A DNA stretch of 10,409 nucleotides, taken from positions 1 through 10,409 of the forward strand of contig JAUPMA010000040.1 in NCBI GenBank assembly GCA_030836935.1, given 5' to 3'. The position numbers were made by a program, and so were the translations under genes. Origin of the DNA: Pseudomonadota bacterium (lineage in GTDB: Bacteria > Pseudomonadota > Gammaproteobacteria > SZUA-229). The notes beneath the pieces are model-generated. The model was not told the origin of the DNA. It saw only the letters and a list, made by a program, of their open reading frames with translations, and made no database searches. Numbering within the stretch: the first letter of the stretch is position 1; the number at the start of each line of letters is the position of its first letter. This document shows, piece by piece, positions 1 to 7,713 of this stretch.

Positions 1-761
<761 letters not shown>

Positions 762-781
762 CAACTCATTGAAAAACCGGT

Positions 782-815
782 GGCTGTTTCAATAACCGGC
801 CTTGTTGAAACAGCC
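782..815. terminator. Stem-loop after trxB (candidate terminator)
   Basis: A perfect 11-bp inverted repeat (GGCTGTTTCAA at 782-792 and its complement at 805-815) encloses a 12-nt loop, starting 20 nt after the trxB stop. There is no T-tract on the + strand side. On the - strand the stem is followed by a short T run. It could end trxB transcription with help from Rho, or act as a 3' mRNA stabiliser. Confidence 0.45.
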
Positions 816-894
816 GCTTCCCGGCCTGCCCGGATACCCCCACACGCAACCACACCCGTCATCACACTGCCCAGCCGGTGAAACCCGTTGCAGC

Positions 895-903
895 TGCTAG
901 AAT
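895..903 (+). promoter_or_regulatory. Candidate extended -10 promoter for the hydrolase gene
   Basis: TGC followed by TAGAAT (5 of 6 matches to TATAAT) forms an extended -10 element. No good -35 is visible 17 nt upstream, which is tolerable for extended -10 promoters. The predicted start near 910 would give a leader of about 30 nt that contains the GAGAAGGG ribosome site at 925-932. Two CAGCTG palindromes (891-896 and 904-909) flank the -10 box and could be an operator, but this is weak. Confidence 0.35.
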
Positions 904-940
904 CAGCTGACAATGCGGAATCCCGAGAAGGGTTATGGTT

Positions 941-1801
941 ATGATGAAACAAACATCGAAACTGTGTGCATACCTGATATTCCTGCTCCCGTTTGCCTCC
1001 GCCACGGCTGCTGATATCGAAAAAGTCATGCCAAACGGCCTGATCGCCAATGCTGATTATTTTCAGGGCGATGCAGACAAACCAGCCATATTGTTGCTGC
1101 ATGGCTTTCTGACAGTACATCACTTCAACCTCATCAAAAATATCAGCACGGAACTGGCTGACAATCACTATTCAGTGCTGGCACCCACACTGACACTGGG
1201 GATAAGCCGGCGCAAAACCACGCTCGATTGCGATGCCCTGCATCTGCACAGCATGGAAAGTGACCTGAAGGAAATTGACTGGTGGGTGAAATGGCTCATC
1301 GAAGAAGGCCACAAGGAAATCATTCTCATTGGACATTCCAGTGGCGCCATACAGCTTACCGACTATGCCAGCAAACAAAAGTACAAGGAAATCAAAAAAC
1401 TTGTAGCGCTCAGCATGATTCCACTGGCCGATAAAAATAACAGTCACTTTCTGGCGGCCAGCAAAAAGGCGGCAAAGCTGCTGCAGAGCAAGGACAATTC
1501 CATACAGAACTTCACACTGGCTTATTGCATAGACAATTATTCAGCACCTGCCAGTGAATACATGTCTTACGCCGTGCAGGACTTCCGGCGCATTTTGCAG
1601 ACACTGCACTCTGTACAAACAAAAACAACAGTAATCATGGGCGGCAATGACATACCGGTTTATCCCAACTGGCTCAAAGACATTAAAGATGCTGGCGCCC
1701 GTGTGAAGGTAATCGATGGAGCTGATCATTTTTTTGGATCAGGCACTGAATTTGAATTGTATGACGACATCATGCAGGCAATAGCCGACAGGAATTACTA
1801 A
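941..1801 (+). CDS. Exported alpha/beta hydrolase
   Basis: This is a serine hydrolase of the alpha/beta fold, probably periplasmic; its substrate is unknown. A signal peptide is visible: a lysine near the start, the hydrophobic stretch LCAYLIFLLPFA, and an AxA site (ATA, residues 21-23) before ADIEK. The strand plus oxyanion segment LLLHG is at 51-55. The nucleophile elbow GHSSG is at 131-135 (Ser133), the likely acid is Asp237 in GGND, and the likely His is 263 in GADHFF, so the triad is complete. The mature protein has only two cysteines (98 and 196), which could form a disulfide. I chose the ATG at 941 because GAGAAGGG at 925-932 lies 8 nt upstream; the ATG at 935 would be only 2 nt from it. 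The next gene begins 16 nt after the stop, so the two are probably one operon. Esterase, lipase or peptidase activity cannot be told apart from the sequence. Confidence 0.85.
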   Translation: MMKQTSKLCAYLIFLLPFASATAADIEKVMPNGLIANADYFQGDADKPAILLLHGFLTVHHFNLIKNISTELADNHYSVLAPTLTLGISRRKTTLDCDALHLHSMESDLKEIDWWVKWLIEEGHKEIILIGHSSGAIQLTDYASKQKYKEIKKLVALSMIPLADKNNSHFLAASKKAAKLLQSKDNSIQNFTLAYCIDNYSAPASEYMSYAVQDFRRILQTLHSVQTKTTVIMGGNDIPVYPNWLKDIKDAGARVKVIDGADHFFGSGTEFELYDDIMQAIADRNY

Positions 1802-1817
1802 CCCTGATTCCATACTC

Positions 1818-4025
1818 ATGAAAAAACTACAGTCAAAATTTCATTTCAAGCACTATATCTACATTTTCCTGGCTGTAGCCATCATCATATTTGTTTTCTC
1901 CGGCTTATTTGTTTACAACAAAATCCATCGCCTCAGCGAGGAATTCATAAAAACCTCGGGCAATGAAGCCATTGTTGAAGTGAGCCGGTTCATACAGGAC
2001 ACGATCAAACAGGTTGACAATTTCGGCAAGGATTTCATCACATGGGATGAAGTACACCAGCAATTGTCCTATCCGGCCTATTATGGTTACTGGAAGGAAC
2101 AACGGGCGAACCGGCGGAAAATGCCTGACTATATTGATGATATTGATCTGTACAATACAAACATGGAAATACTCGGTAACAGCGGTGATAACCAGACAAA
2201 GGCAAGACTGATTTATATCAATAACCACTATGCAATCAATAACAACCGATTGTATTACTTTGCCATATTTCCAATAGTTTCCAGACTGGACGCAACAACC
2301 AGCGGCTACCTGCTCGTCAAGACAGATATCCTCAAGGCGATTAATGAATCCGGAAGATTGCTGATAACCGACATTTCCAGCATCCGGATAATGGGTTATG
2401 AAGACCAGTTCATTCCTGATAATGAAATAATGAATCGCCTGCAATTTGTAACCAGAAAGAACCCGCTGTTCGATGAGCTTCTAAAAACAACCACATCCAT
2501 ATTCGTTTACGGCTGGATGATCATCGTGTTATTCATATTTGCCTTTTATTATTTTATAAAAACACTTATCAATACTCCATTAACCAGGCTTACGGCCTAT
2601 GTCGAAAGACTGAAATTCGGCATACCTGAAGGTGCCAGCAATCTGACATGCCGGGTTTATGAGTTCAACAATCTCAAACAATCCATTGATAACTATCAGC
2701 ATGAACTGGTACGCATAAATTCCAATCTCGACATGAAGAATGACGAATTATGGGAGCTTGCCCATCACGATCCTCTTACTGGCGCCGCCAACAGACGCGC
2801 CTACGAGGAAGACTGGAAAAGCCATATCGCGATTGCTTACAACAAACGGCTGGATTTCTCATACATGCTGATTGACTGCGATCATTTCAAGGCAATCAAC
2901 GATACCTACGGCCATGATACAGGCGACAAACTGATAACAACACTGGTTAATATCCTGCATAAAAGCCTGCGCACCGGAGACAAGCTTTACCGCATTGGTG
3001 GCGATGAATTCGTTACCATTCTCTGGGACACCGATGCCAATACCGCCGACAAGATTGCAGAACGCTGCCAGATAAATATCCGGAATAACTCCTTTCTTTC
3101 ACTGGGAATAAATGAACCTGTCAGCATCAGCATCGGCATTGCTACCCATACAGCCCATTCATCAATCAGCATGGAAGCACTGCCCCGCCAGGCTGACATA
3201 GCCATGTATCACGCAAAAAAATCCGGATCACGCAACATCATTCATTACCACAACAGCCTGGAAACCGACCTCGCCCCGCTGGTGTCAAACAGAATCATCG
3301 ATGCCGTTATCAGGGCCGCCAATACAGCTGAAGGCATTACGATTCATTATCAACCTGTAATCAATACGCAGACACTCGAAATCGAATATTACGAGGCTTT
3401 ATTGCGCATCATGGATAACCAGGGACTTATCAGTGCGGGTGAAATATTTCCGGTTGCCGAAAAACTTTCACTCGAAGCTGAACTGGATTTGTCTGTACTG
3501 ACAAAAATAAAGCATGACCTGCACAACAGGCTATTGCCGGAAAAAACAGGTGTGTCCATTAATTTTTCTGCCGCACTGTTTTCATTGCCTGATCTGACCG
3601 AACGTCTGCAACCTTTTGCGCAATATCTTTCAAAATATGCCATTGTATTTGAAGTAACCGAGAAAACACTGATTACTGATATCAAAATGGTATCGCTGAA
3701 GTTAACTGAACTCAGACAGCAGGGATTCCAGATTGCACTGGATGACTTTGGCAGTGGCTACTCATCCATTCGCTATCTCGCCAACATGCCAATTGATATT
3801 GTGAAGTTTGACATCAGCATGACTCGCCAGCTGGTTACAGAGGACAAATCACGTTCCATTATTTCTGGCACAGCCGCCGTCATACTTAATTCTGGATTCA
3901 AACTGGTTGCTGAGGGTATTGAAAATTCTGAGCTCCAGGAACTGGTAATAAAAATGGGCGCGACACACATGCAGGGTTATGCATTGGGAAAACCTGCAAC
4001 ACTTGAAGCAATTTGCAAAAAATGA
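1818..4025 (+). CDS. Membrane c-di-GMP enzyme: CHASE4-like sensor, GGDEF and EAL domains
   Basis: This 735-residue inner-membrane protein probably makes and/or breaks cyclic di-GMP in response to a periplasmic signal. TM1 is at about 12-32. A periplasmic region at 35-225 contains FITWDEV (73-79) and the later DLYNTNMEILG, features typical of CHASE4 sensors. TM2 is at about 227-250, followed by a HAMP-like or coiled-coil linker. The GGDEF domain covers about 315-480, with an intact GGDEF at 394-398 and the inhibitory-site RxxD (RTGD, 385-388) exactly five residues before it. The EAL domain covers about 500-732: EALLR 526-530, Asn582, Glu615, DDFGSGYSS 642-650, Lys663, Glu699 and Gln719. All expected metal-binding and catalytic residues appear present, so either activity is possible. 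There is no convincing Shine-Dalgarno sequence; with the start 16 nt after the hydrolase stop, translation may depend on coupling. The stop TGA overlaps an ATG (ATGA) of a short interrupted frame. Confidence 0.93.
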   Translation: MKKLQSKFHFKHYIYIFLAVAIIIFVFSGLFVYNKIHRLSEEFIKTSGNEAIVEVSRFIQDTIKQVDNFGKDFITWDEVHQQLSYPAYYGYWKEQRANRRKMPDYIDDIDLYNTNMEILGNSGDNQTKARLIYINNHYAINNNRLYYFAIFPIVSRLDATTSGYLLVKTDILKAINESGRLLITDISSIRIMGYEDQFIPDNEIMNRLQFVTRKNPLFDELLKTTTSIFVYGWMIIVLFIFAFYYFIKTLINTPLTRLTAYVERLKFGIPEGASNLTCRVYEFNNLKQSIDNYQHELVRINSNLDMKNDELWELAHHDPLTGAANRRAYEEDWKSHIAIAYNKRLDFSYMLIDCDHFKAINDTYGHDTGDKLITTLVNILHKSLRTGDKLYRIGGDEFVTILWDTDANTADKIAERCQINIRNNSFLSLGINEPVSISIGIATHTAHSSISMEALPRQADIAMYHAKKSGSRNIIHYHNSLETDLAPLVSNRIIDAVIRAANTAEGITIHYQPVINTQTLEIEYYEALLRIMDNQGLISAGEIFPVAEKLSLEAELDLSVLTKIKHDLHNRLLPEKTGVSINFSAALFSLPDLTERLQPFAQYLSKYAIVFEVTEKTLITDIKMVSLKLTELRQQGFQIALDDFGSGYSSIRYLANMPIDIVKFDISMTRQLVTEDKSRSIISGTAAVILNSGFKLVAEGIENSELQELVIKMGATHMQGYALGKPATLEAICKK

Positions 4026-4150
4026 ATGACTGATTACAGAAGCAAATTGTTATTGATAAAATCAAATCACGCAGATACAAGGAAAAACTTCTTTCTATTG
4101 CCGTTTTATTTGCGTTAAGCCTTTTCTTTCTGGTGAAATATCCGGGTTAA
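4022..4150 (+). pseudogene. Possible small single-pass membrane protein ORF broken by UGA at codon 4
   Basis: An ATG at 4022 overlaps the TGA stop of the GGDEF-EAL gene (ATGA), a typical coupled start. The frame reads M-N-D, then an in-frame TGA at 4031-4033, then stays open for 38 codons to the TAA at 4148-4150. The later part reads as a basic segment (KIKSRRYKEK) followed by a hydrophobic helix (LLSIAVLFALSLFFLV) and KYPG. That looks like a small membrane protein with its N-terminus inside the cell. A single TGG-to-TGA change would explain the interruption; an ATT start at 4046 is another option. A competing 30-codon frame (ATG 4026 to TAA 4118) looks less protein-like. I do not recognise a family, and chance is a real alternative at this length. 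Confidence 0.3.
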
Positions 4151-4192
4151 CCAGATGGCACTGTATCCGGCAGTTTGTGTACACTTCACTTC

Positions 4193-4906
4193 ATGCTGCA
4201 ACTTCACTGGCTTGATCCTGACCCCAGCTCACCCTTTCCGCCACTGGAACAGGCGCTCACCGATCCCAACGGCCTGCTTGCTGCGGGTGGTGATCTGACA
4301 CCACAGCGACTTCTCAATGCCTATACGCATGGCGTATTCCCCTGGTATAACCCAGGTGAGCCGATATTATGGTGGTCACCTGATCCGCGCTGCGTTCTCT
4401 ATCCGCAACAACTGAAAATCTCGCGCAGCCTGCGCAAAACCCTCAATAAACATCCATTTGAAATCCGCTTTGACACCGCATTTGGCGAGGTGATGCAGGC
4501 CTGTGCGCAACCCCGCGCAAAACAGGCCGGCACCTGGATTACCAGGGAAATGCTCAAGGCCTATGTGAACATGCATGACCTGGGATTTGGCCACAGCGTT
4601 GAATGCTGGCAAGACAACCGGCTGGTCGGTGGCCTGTATGGGCTGGCCATAGGCCGGGTATTTTTTGGTGAATCCATGTTCAGCCGCGTGCCGGATGCAT
4701 CCAAGGTGGCGCTGGTGTATCTGTGCCGATGGCTGATCAGAGAAGGCTATGAGCTGATTGATTCACAGGTGCACACGCCACACCTGGAGAGCATGGGGGC
4801 ACAATTGATTCCTCGTGCCGACTATGCGGAACTGATTAAAAACCTGACCCGCATCGGCCCGCAACCCGGCAAGTGGCCGACACCTGTGAACGTGGATTCG
4901 GTATAA
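4193..4906 (+). CDS. aat: Leucyl/phenylalanyl-tRNA--protein transferase
   Basis: This cytoplasmic enzyme moves Leu or Phe from aminoacyl-tRNA onto proteins with N-terminal Lys or Arg, marking them for ClpS/ClpAP degradation (bacterial N-end rule). The 237-residue product has the family motifs in order: PNGLLAAGGDLTPQRL (25-40), FPWYNPG (49-55), ILWWSPDPR (58-66), GTWIT (113-117), GESMFSR (159-165) and IDSQV (189-193). The length is normal for the family. I chose ATG 4193 (MLQLHWLDPD). A TTG start at 4175 would only add a poorly conserved MCTLHF. No strong Shine-Dalgarno sequence precedes either start. No ate/bpt, clpS or infA follows, although these often accompany aat in gammaproteobacteria; thrC follows instead, 27 nt after the stop. 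Confidence 0.96.
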   Translation: MLQLHWLDPDPSSPFPPLEQALTDPNGLLAAGGDLTPQRLLNAYTHGVFPWYNPGEPILWWSPDPRCVLYPQQLKISRSLRKTLNKHPFEIRFDTAFGEVMQACAQPRAKQAGTWITREMLKAYVNMHDLGFGHSVECWQDNRLVGGLYGLAIGRVFFGESMFSRVPDASKVALVYLCRWLIREGYELIDSQVHTPHLESMGAQLIPRADYAELIKNLTRIGPQPGKWPTPVNVDSV

Positions 4907-4907
4907 T
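4902..4907 (+). promoter_or_regulatory. Perfect -10 box upstream of thrC, overlapping the aat stop codon
   Basis: TATAAT at 4902-4907 matches the sigma-70 -10 consensus exactly and contains the TAA stop of aat (4904-4906). The -35 region is weak: CCGACA at 4877-4882 gives a long 19-nt spacer. Transcription would start near 4914, giving a leader of about 20 nt before thrC. thrC may therefore be transcribed both from here and by read-through from aat. Confidence 0.5.
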
Positions 4908-4933
4908 CTGCCAAATTTTTTTCTGGACTGGCC

Positions 4934-6403
4934 ATGAACTTTATCGAAACCCGCGGCAACGACAGCACGCATCCGCTCACCGTTACTTTCTCGCACGCCA
5001 TACTCAATCCCATTGCTTCATTTGGTGGCCTGTACACACCGGAGCGTTTGCCGGATCTGGGCAAGGATTTTTTGCAACGTCATCTCAACTCCAGTTACAA
5101 AACCCTTGCGCGTGATGTACTCACGGCGTTTGCGATTGATATTGATGCAAACGTGATGAATGAAGCCTTGAGTCTGTATGATCAGTTCGACAACCCATCC
5201 AATCCGGTTCCGGTGGTGAAGGTATTGGATGATCTGTATGTCAGCGAGCTGTATCACGGCCCGACGCGCGCGTTCAAGGATATGGCCTTACAACCGTTTG
5301 GTATTGTGCTGTCATCGCTGGCGCAACAACGCAATGAAAATTATCTGATCCTGGTGGCCACCAGTGGCGACACCGGCCCGGCGGCGCTGGAAACATTCAA
5401 AAACAAGAAAAATGTGCGCGTTGCCTGCATGTATCCCGATGGTGGCACTTCGGATGTACAACGTTTGCAGATGGTGACGGAAGATGCCACCAATCTGAAA
5501 GTCATCGGCATTCACGGCGATTTCGATGATGCACAAAGCGCATTAAAAGGCTTACTCGGTTCTGACACTTTCAAACAGAAACTGAAACAGAAAAACATTC
5601 ATTTGTCAGCCGCCAACTCGGTCAATTTTGGCCGCATTATTTTCCAGATTATTTACCACATTCACTCCTATCTGGAACTGGTTCGGCAAAAAGCCATCAC
5701 CCTCGGCGACAAAGTTTATCTCAACGTACCCAGCGGCAATTTCGGCAATGCCCTCGGCGGTTATTACGCCATGAAAATGGGGCTGCCGGTTGAGAAAATT
5801 CTCATCGCCTCCAACAAGAACAATATTCTGACCAAACTGATCAACACCGGCGTCTACGACTTGCGTAATCAGAGCGTGATCGCCACCACGTCACCCGCCA
5901 TGGATATTCTGATTTCATCCAACATCGAACGCATTTTGTTTGACATGTTCGGCGCCGAACGCACCAAAGACCTGATGCAACAGCTGGAAAAAAATCGCCA
6001 TTACCAGCTCAGCAAAGCCGAACTGGAAAAAATCCAGGCAACGTTTGCAGCCGATTATTGCGAAAACGATGAAGGCAAGGCCTATATCAAACGCGCCTTC
6101 GGCAAAGGCTATTTGATGGACCCGCATACCGCCACCTGTTTCAAGACTTACGAAACCTGCTGCAAGAAACCTCTGAAGACAATCGTTTATTCCACGGCGG
6201 AATGGACCAAGTTTTCACCGGTGATTGCCAATGCCCTGACCGGCGAAGTGGATGCGAAAGACATTGATGCACTCAAAGCCATCGCCAAAACCGCCGGCAT
6301 AAAAATCCCGGCCATCATCAGTGATTTGTTCAGCAAGGAAATTACGCAGAAAACGGTGATAGACAAACAGGACATCGAGAAAGAAATTCTCGCGTTTTTA
6401 TGA
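4934..6403 (+). CDS. thrC: Threonine synthase
   Basis: This PLP enzyme converts O-phosphohomoserine to threonine, the last step of threonine synthesis, in the cytoplasm. The 489-residue product begins with the threonine-synthase N-terminal domain (NFIETRGND, then ASFGGLYTPERLP at 29-41). The PLP lysine is Lys115 in HGPTRAFKDMAL. VATSGDTGPAALE is at 141-153, and the phosphate-binding loop SGNFGN at 267-272. The C-terminal part keeps family features such as DPHTATCF. The length fits the longer thrC type of many proteobacteria. ATG 4934 is the first in-frame start after the -10 box and gives the expected N-terminus; the Shine-Dalgarno sequence is weak. In many relatives hom precedes thrC in one operon. 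Here hom is on the other strand downstream and thrB is absent from the window. A 76-nt hairpin starts two bases after the stop. Confidence 0.96.
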   Translation: MNFIETRGNDSTHPLTVTFSHAILNPIASFGGLYTPERLPDLGKDFLQRHLNSSYKTLARDVLTAFAIDIDANVMNEALSLYDQFDNPSNPVPVVKVLDDLYVSELYHGPTRAFKDMALQPFGIVLSSLAQQRNENYLILVATSGDTGPAALETFKNKKNVRVACMYPDGGTSDVQRLQMVTEDATNLKVIGIHGDFDDAQSALKGLLGSDTFKQKLKQKNIHLSAANSVNFGRIIFQIIYHIHSYLELVRQKAITLGDKVYLNVPSGNFGNALGGYYAMKMGLPVEKILIASNKNNILTKLINTGVYDLRNQSVIATTSPAMDILISSNIERILFDMFGAERTKDLMQQLEKNRHYQLSKAELEKIQATFAADYCENDEGKAYIKRAFGKGYLMDPHTATCFKTYETCCKKPLKTIVYSTAEWTKFSPVIANALTGEVDAKDIDALKAIAKTAGIKIPAIISDLFSKEITQKTVIDKQDIEKEILAFL

Positions 6404-6405
6404 AA

Positions 6406-6481
6406 CAAGTTGCAAGTGGCAGGTAGCAAGTAGCAAGGAAAAGCTTTTACTTGCACCTTGCTACCTGCCACTTGCTACTTG
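6406..6481. repeat. Long hairpin built from CAAGTDG heptamers, after thrC
   Basis: Five heptamers in register (CAAGTTG, CAAGTGG, CAGGTAG, CAAGTAG, CAAGGAA; 6406-6440) are followed by their inverted complement. The arms at 6412-6430 and 6457-6475 pair perfectly over 19 bp. Pairing continues outward (6406-6410 with 6477-6481) and inward (6433-6437 with 6450-6454), and the tip AAAAGCTTTT (6439-6448) is itself palindromic. Only a few mismatches interrupt a stem of over 30 bp. No T-tract follows on the + strand. It lies just past the thrC stop and abuts the stop of the hom relic on the other strand, so it may end transcription from both sides or protect the mRNA 3' end. It could also belong to a dispersed palindromic repeat family. 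Confidence 0.85.
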
Positions 6482-6482
6482 A

Positions 6483-6584
6483 TTAACCCAGATGCTCCAT
6501 ACAAATGCGCGTGACTTTGCCTTCAATCACTGAAAGCTTTTCGACTGCCGCAATCGTCGCATTCATATTTCTTTCCAGCACTTT
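6483..6584 (-). pseudogene. Relic of the 3' end of a homoserine dehydrogenase gene
   Basis: This stretch aligns without gaps to the last 33 codons and stop of the intact hom downstream (7778-7879), in the same orientation. I count 12 differences in 102 nt (about 88% identity). Eight are synonymous; the rest give three amino acid changes (Lys to Arg, Ala to Thr, Arg to Cys), so 30 of 33 residues match Hom residues 404-436. The frame is preserved down to the TAA (TTA at 6483-6485). Past 6584, reading upstream in the gene, similarity stops abruptly and an in-frame stop appears within four codons. It is a fragment of the ACT-domain end, not a gene. The excess of silent changes implies that its parent copy was under selection as a working hom. 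Confidence 0.9.
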
Positions 6585-6635
6585 TACAGAATTTCATTAT
6601 TCCTTTGTGTGCCCAATCATGAATATTGCGCCCCT

Positions 6636-7127
6636 TTAAATATTCAAGCCCAACGCAATAACAGCACCTACACCAAGCCCATAAGGTATGTGCGAAAGTG
6701 TGCTGGCAAGCAAGGCATTGGAACCGGTTGGCCCACGCCGACCAAAAAATCCCCAGCCGAACGAAGGCAGCAGAATGAACCAGGGCAGCAATGATGTCGC
6801 CAATCCAAACAATATTCCACCAAGTAAATGATTGTCGGGCAGTGTCAGTCCGGTTATTTGAAAAAACAGTGGATACATCATGGCAACAACGCCACCACCA
6901 ATCAGGAAATGAAATGCCCAGCCGGCTTTTATTTCATTGGCGAACGATCTGGTTTCGAGAATATCGGAATGAAAAAATTTTCCGTGTAATAAACCCAAAA
7001 ACCAGCGACCAACCAGGGCAACATTAACACCACTGGTTATGCCGACTTTTGCTGCATAGGTTTCAGTAATATCCATAAGAACTGCACCAGCCAAACCACC
7101 GAGAAAAGCCCATATTAATATTTCCAT
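6636..7127 (-). CDS. DUF2938 family integral membrane protein
   Basis: This 163-residue inner-membrane protein has no known function. Four hydrophobic segments are visible at about 4-20, 68-92, 100-121 and 142-161. Features resembling DUF2938 proteins are the opening glycine-rich helix ending in LMDITETY, the segment GVNVALVGRWFLGLLHGKFFH (split here by position: GVNV at 33-36, VGRW at 39-42, GKFFH at 49-53), the second-helix AGWAFHFLIGGG, LLGGILFGLATSLLPWFILLP without its last residue counted (about 101-120), and the late SHIPYGLGVG. The start ATG (7125-7127) has AAAGG about 7 nt upstream on its strand. It lies 31 nt downstream of the GNAT gene on the same strand, so the two probably form an operon. 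It reads toward the hom relic and the thrC hairpin; no separate T-tract terminator is seen. Confidence 0.8.
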   Translation of the reverse strand: MEILIWAFLGGLAGAVLMDITETYAAKVGITSGVNVALVGRWFLGLLHGKFFHSDILETRSFANEIKAGWAFHFLIGGGVVAMMYPLFFQITGLTLPDNHLLGGILFGLATSLLPWFILLPSFGWGFFGRRGPTGSNALLASTLSHIPYGLGVGAVIALGLNI

Positions 7128-7158
7128 ATTCTGCCTTTAGGTTTTGATGTTAACGGGT

Positions 7159-7560
7159 TTACCGAATGCGTTTGATGATATAGCCATTTTCAATTTTCTC
7201 GAAACCGACCCTGGGGTAATACTCCATGGCTTCCGGGGCTGATAACAGAATAAGCGCCACTTCATCACCGATTACAGCGCGCACACGGTCAATTAACCCC
7301 CGTCCAATACCGTGATGCTGAAAAGTCTTGTCCACGGCGAGATCGGACAAATAGCAACAATAACTGAAATCGGTTAACGCGCGACATACGCCAACCAGCC
7401 TGTTTTCATGCCAGGCAGAGATGACGAGATTGGCATTGGAAAACATGCGCTCAATTCGCGCCAGATCCTGCGTCGGGCGGCGAATGCCGGACGCTTCAAA
7501 AACCAACACTACTGCAGAAGCATCAAGGGGATAATTATGACGATATTCAATTGCAGACAT
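7159..7560 (-). CDS. GNAT family N-acetyltransferase
   Basis: This small cytoplasmic acetyltransferase uses acetyl-CoA; the acceptor is unknown. The 133-residue product has the GNAT core: strand LVGVCRAL (55-62), strand LSDLAVD (71-77), the acetyl-CoA pyrophosphate loop QHHGIG (81-86) leading into helix RGLIDRVRAV, strand ALILLSAP (102-109), and the closing YYPRVGFEKI (114-123) that is usual near the C-terminus. I chose the ATG at 7558-7560 because AGGAG lies 4 nt upstream. A longer frame to 7638 adds 26 residues without GNAT character. It precedes the DUF2938 gene by 31 nt, and both lie within the segment bounded by hom 3'-end repeats, which suggests a transferred cassette. Confidence 0.88.
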   Translation of the reverse strand: MSAIEYRHNYPLDASAVVLVFEASGIRRPTQDLARIERMFSNANLVISAWHENRLVGVCRALTDFSYCCYLSDLAVDKTFQHHGIGRGLIDRVRAVIGDEVALILLSAPEAMEYYPRVGFEKIENGYIIKRIR

Positions 7561-7713
7561 AAAACTCCTGCCAACATATGGATTGTTCATAGCACCGCGT
7601 TTAATTTGCGGCCGCCATGGCGAACCCTTCACGCTCACAAAATGCCAGAGTTTTGTTAAATTGCGGCAGAGGAGGCGTGGTCACTTCCAGGCGATCCTGA
7701 TGCTTTTGAACAG

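Noticed and set aside
1905..2444. A 179-codon - strand ORF inside the GGDEF-EAL gene
   Set aside because: It is antisense to the sensor domain and has no recognisable features; a shadow frame.
4026..4118. A 30-codon ORF beginning right after the GGDEF-EAL stop
   Set aside because: It has no ribosome site and no protein-like pattern; the overlapping frame at 4022-4150 looks more like protein.
4155..4172. A sigma-54 like TGGCAC element upstream of aat
   Set aside because: The downstream half does not match: the spacing to a GC dinucleotide is off by one and the TTGC core is missing.
7561..7638. N-terminal extension of the GNAT gene to an upstream ATG
   Set aside because: The added 26 residues have no GNAT character, whereas the ATG at 7558-7560 has AGGAG directly upstream.
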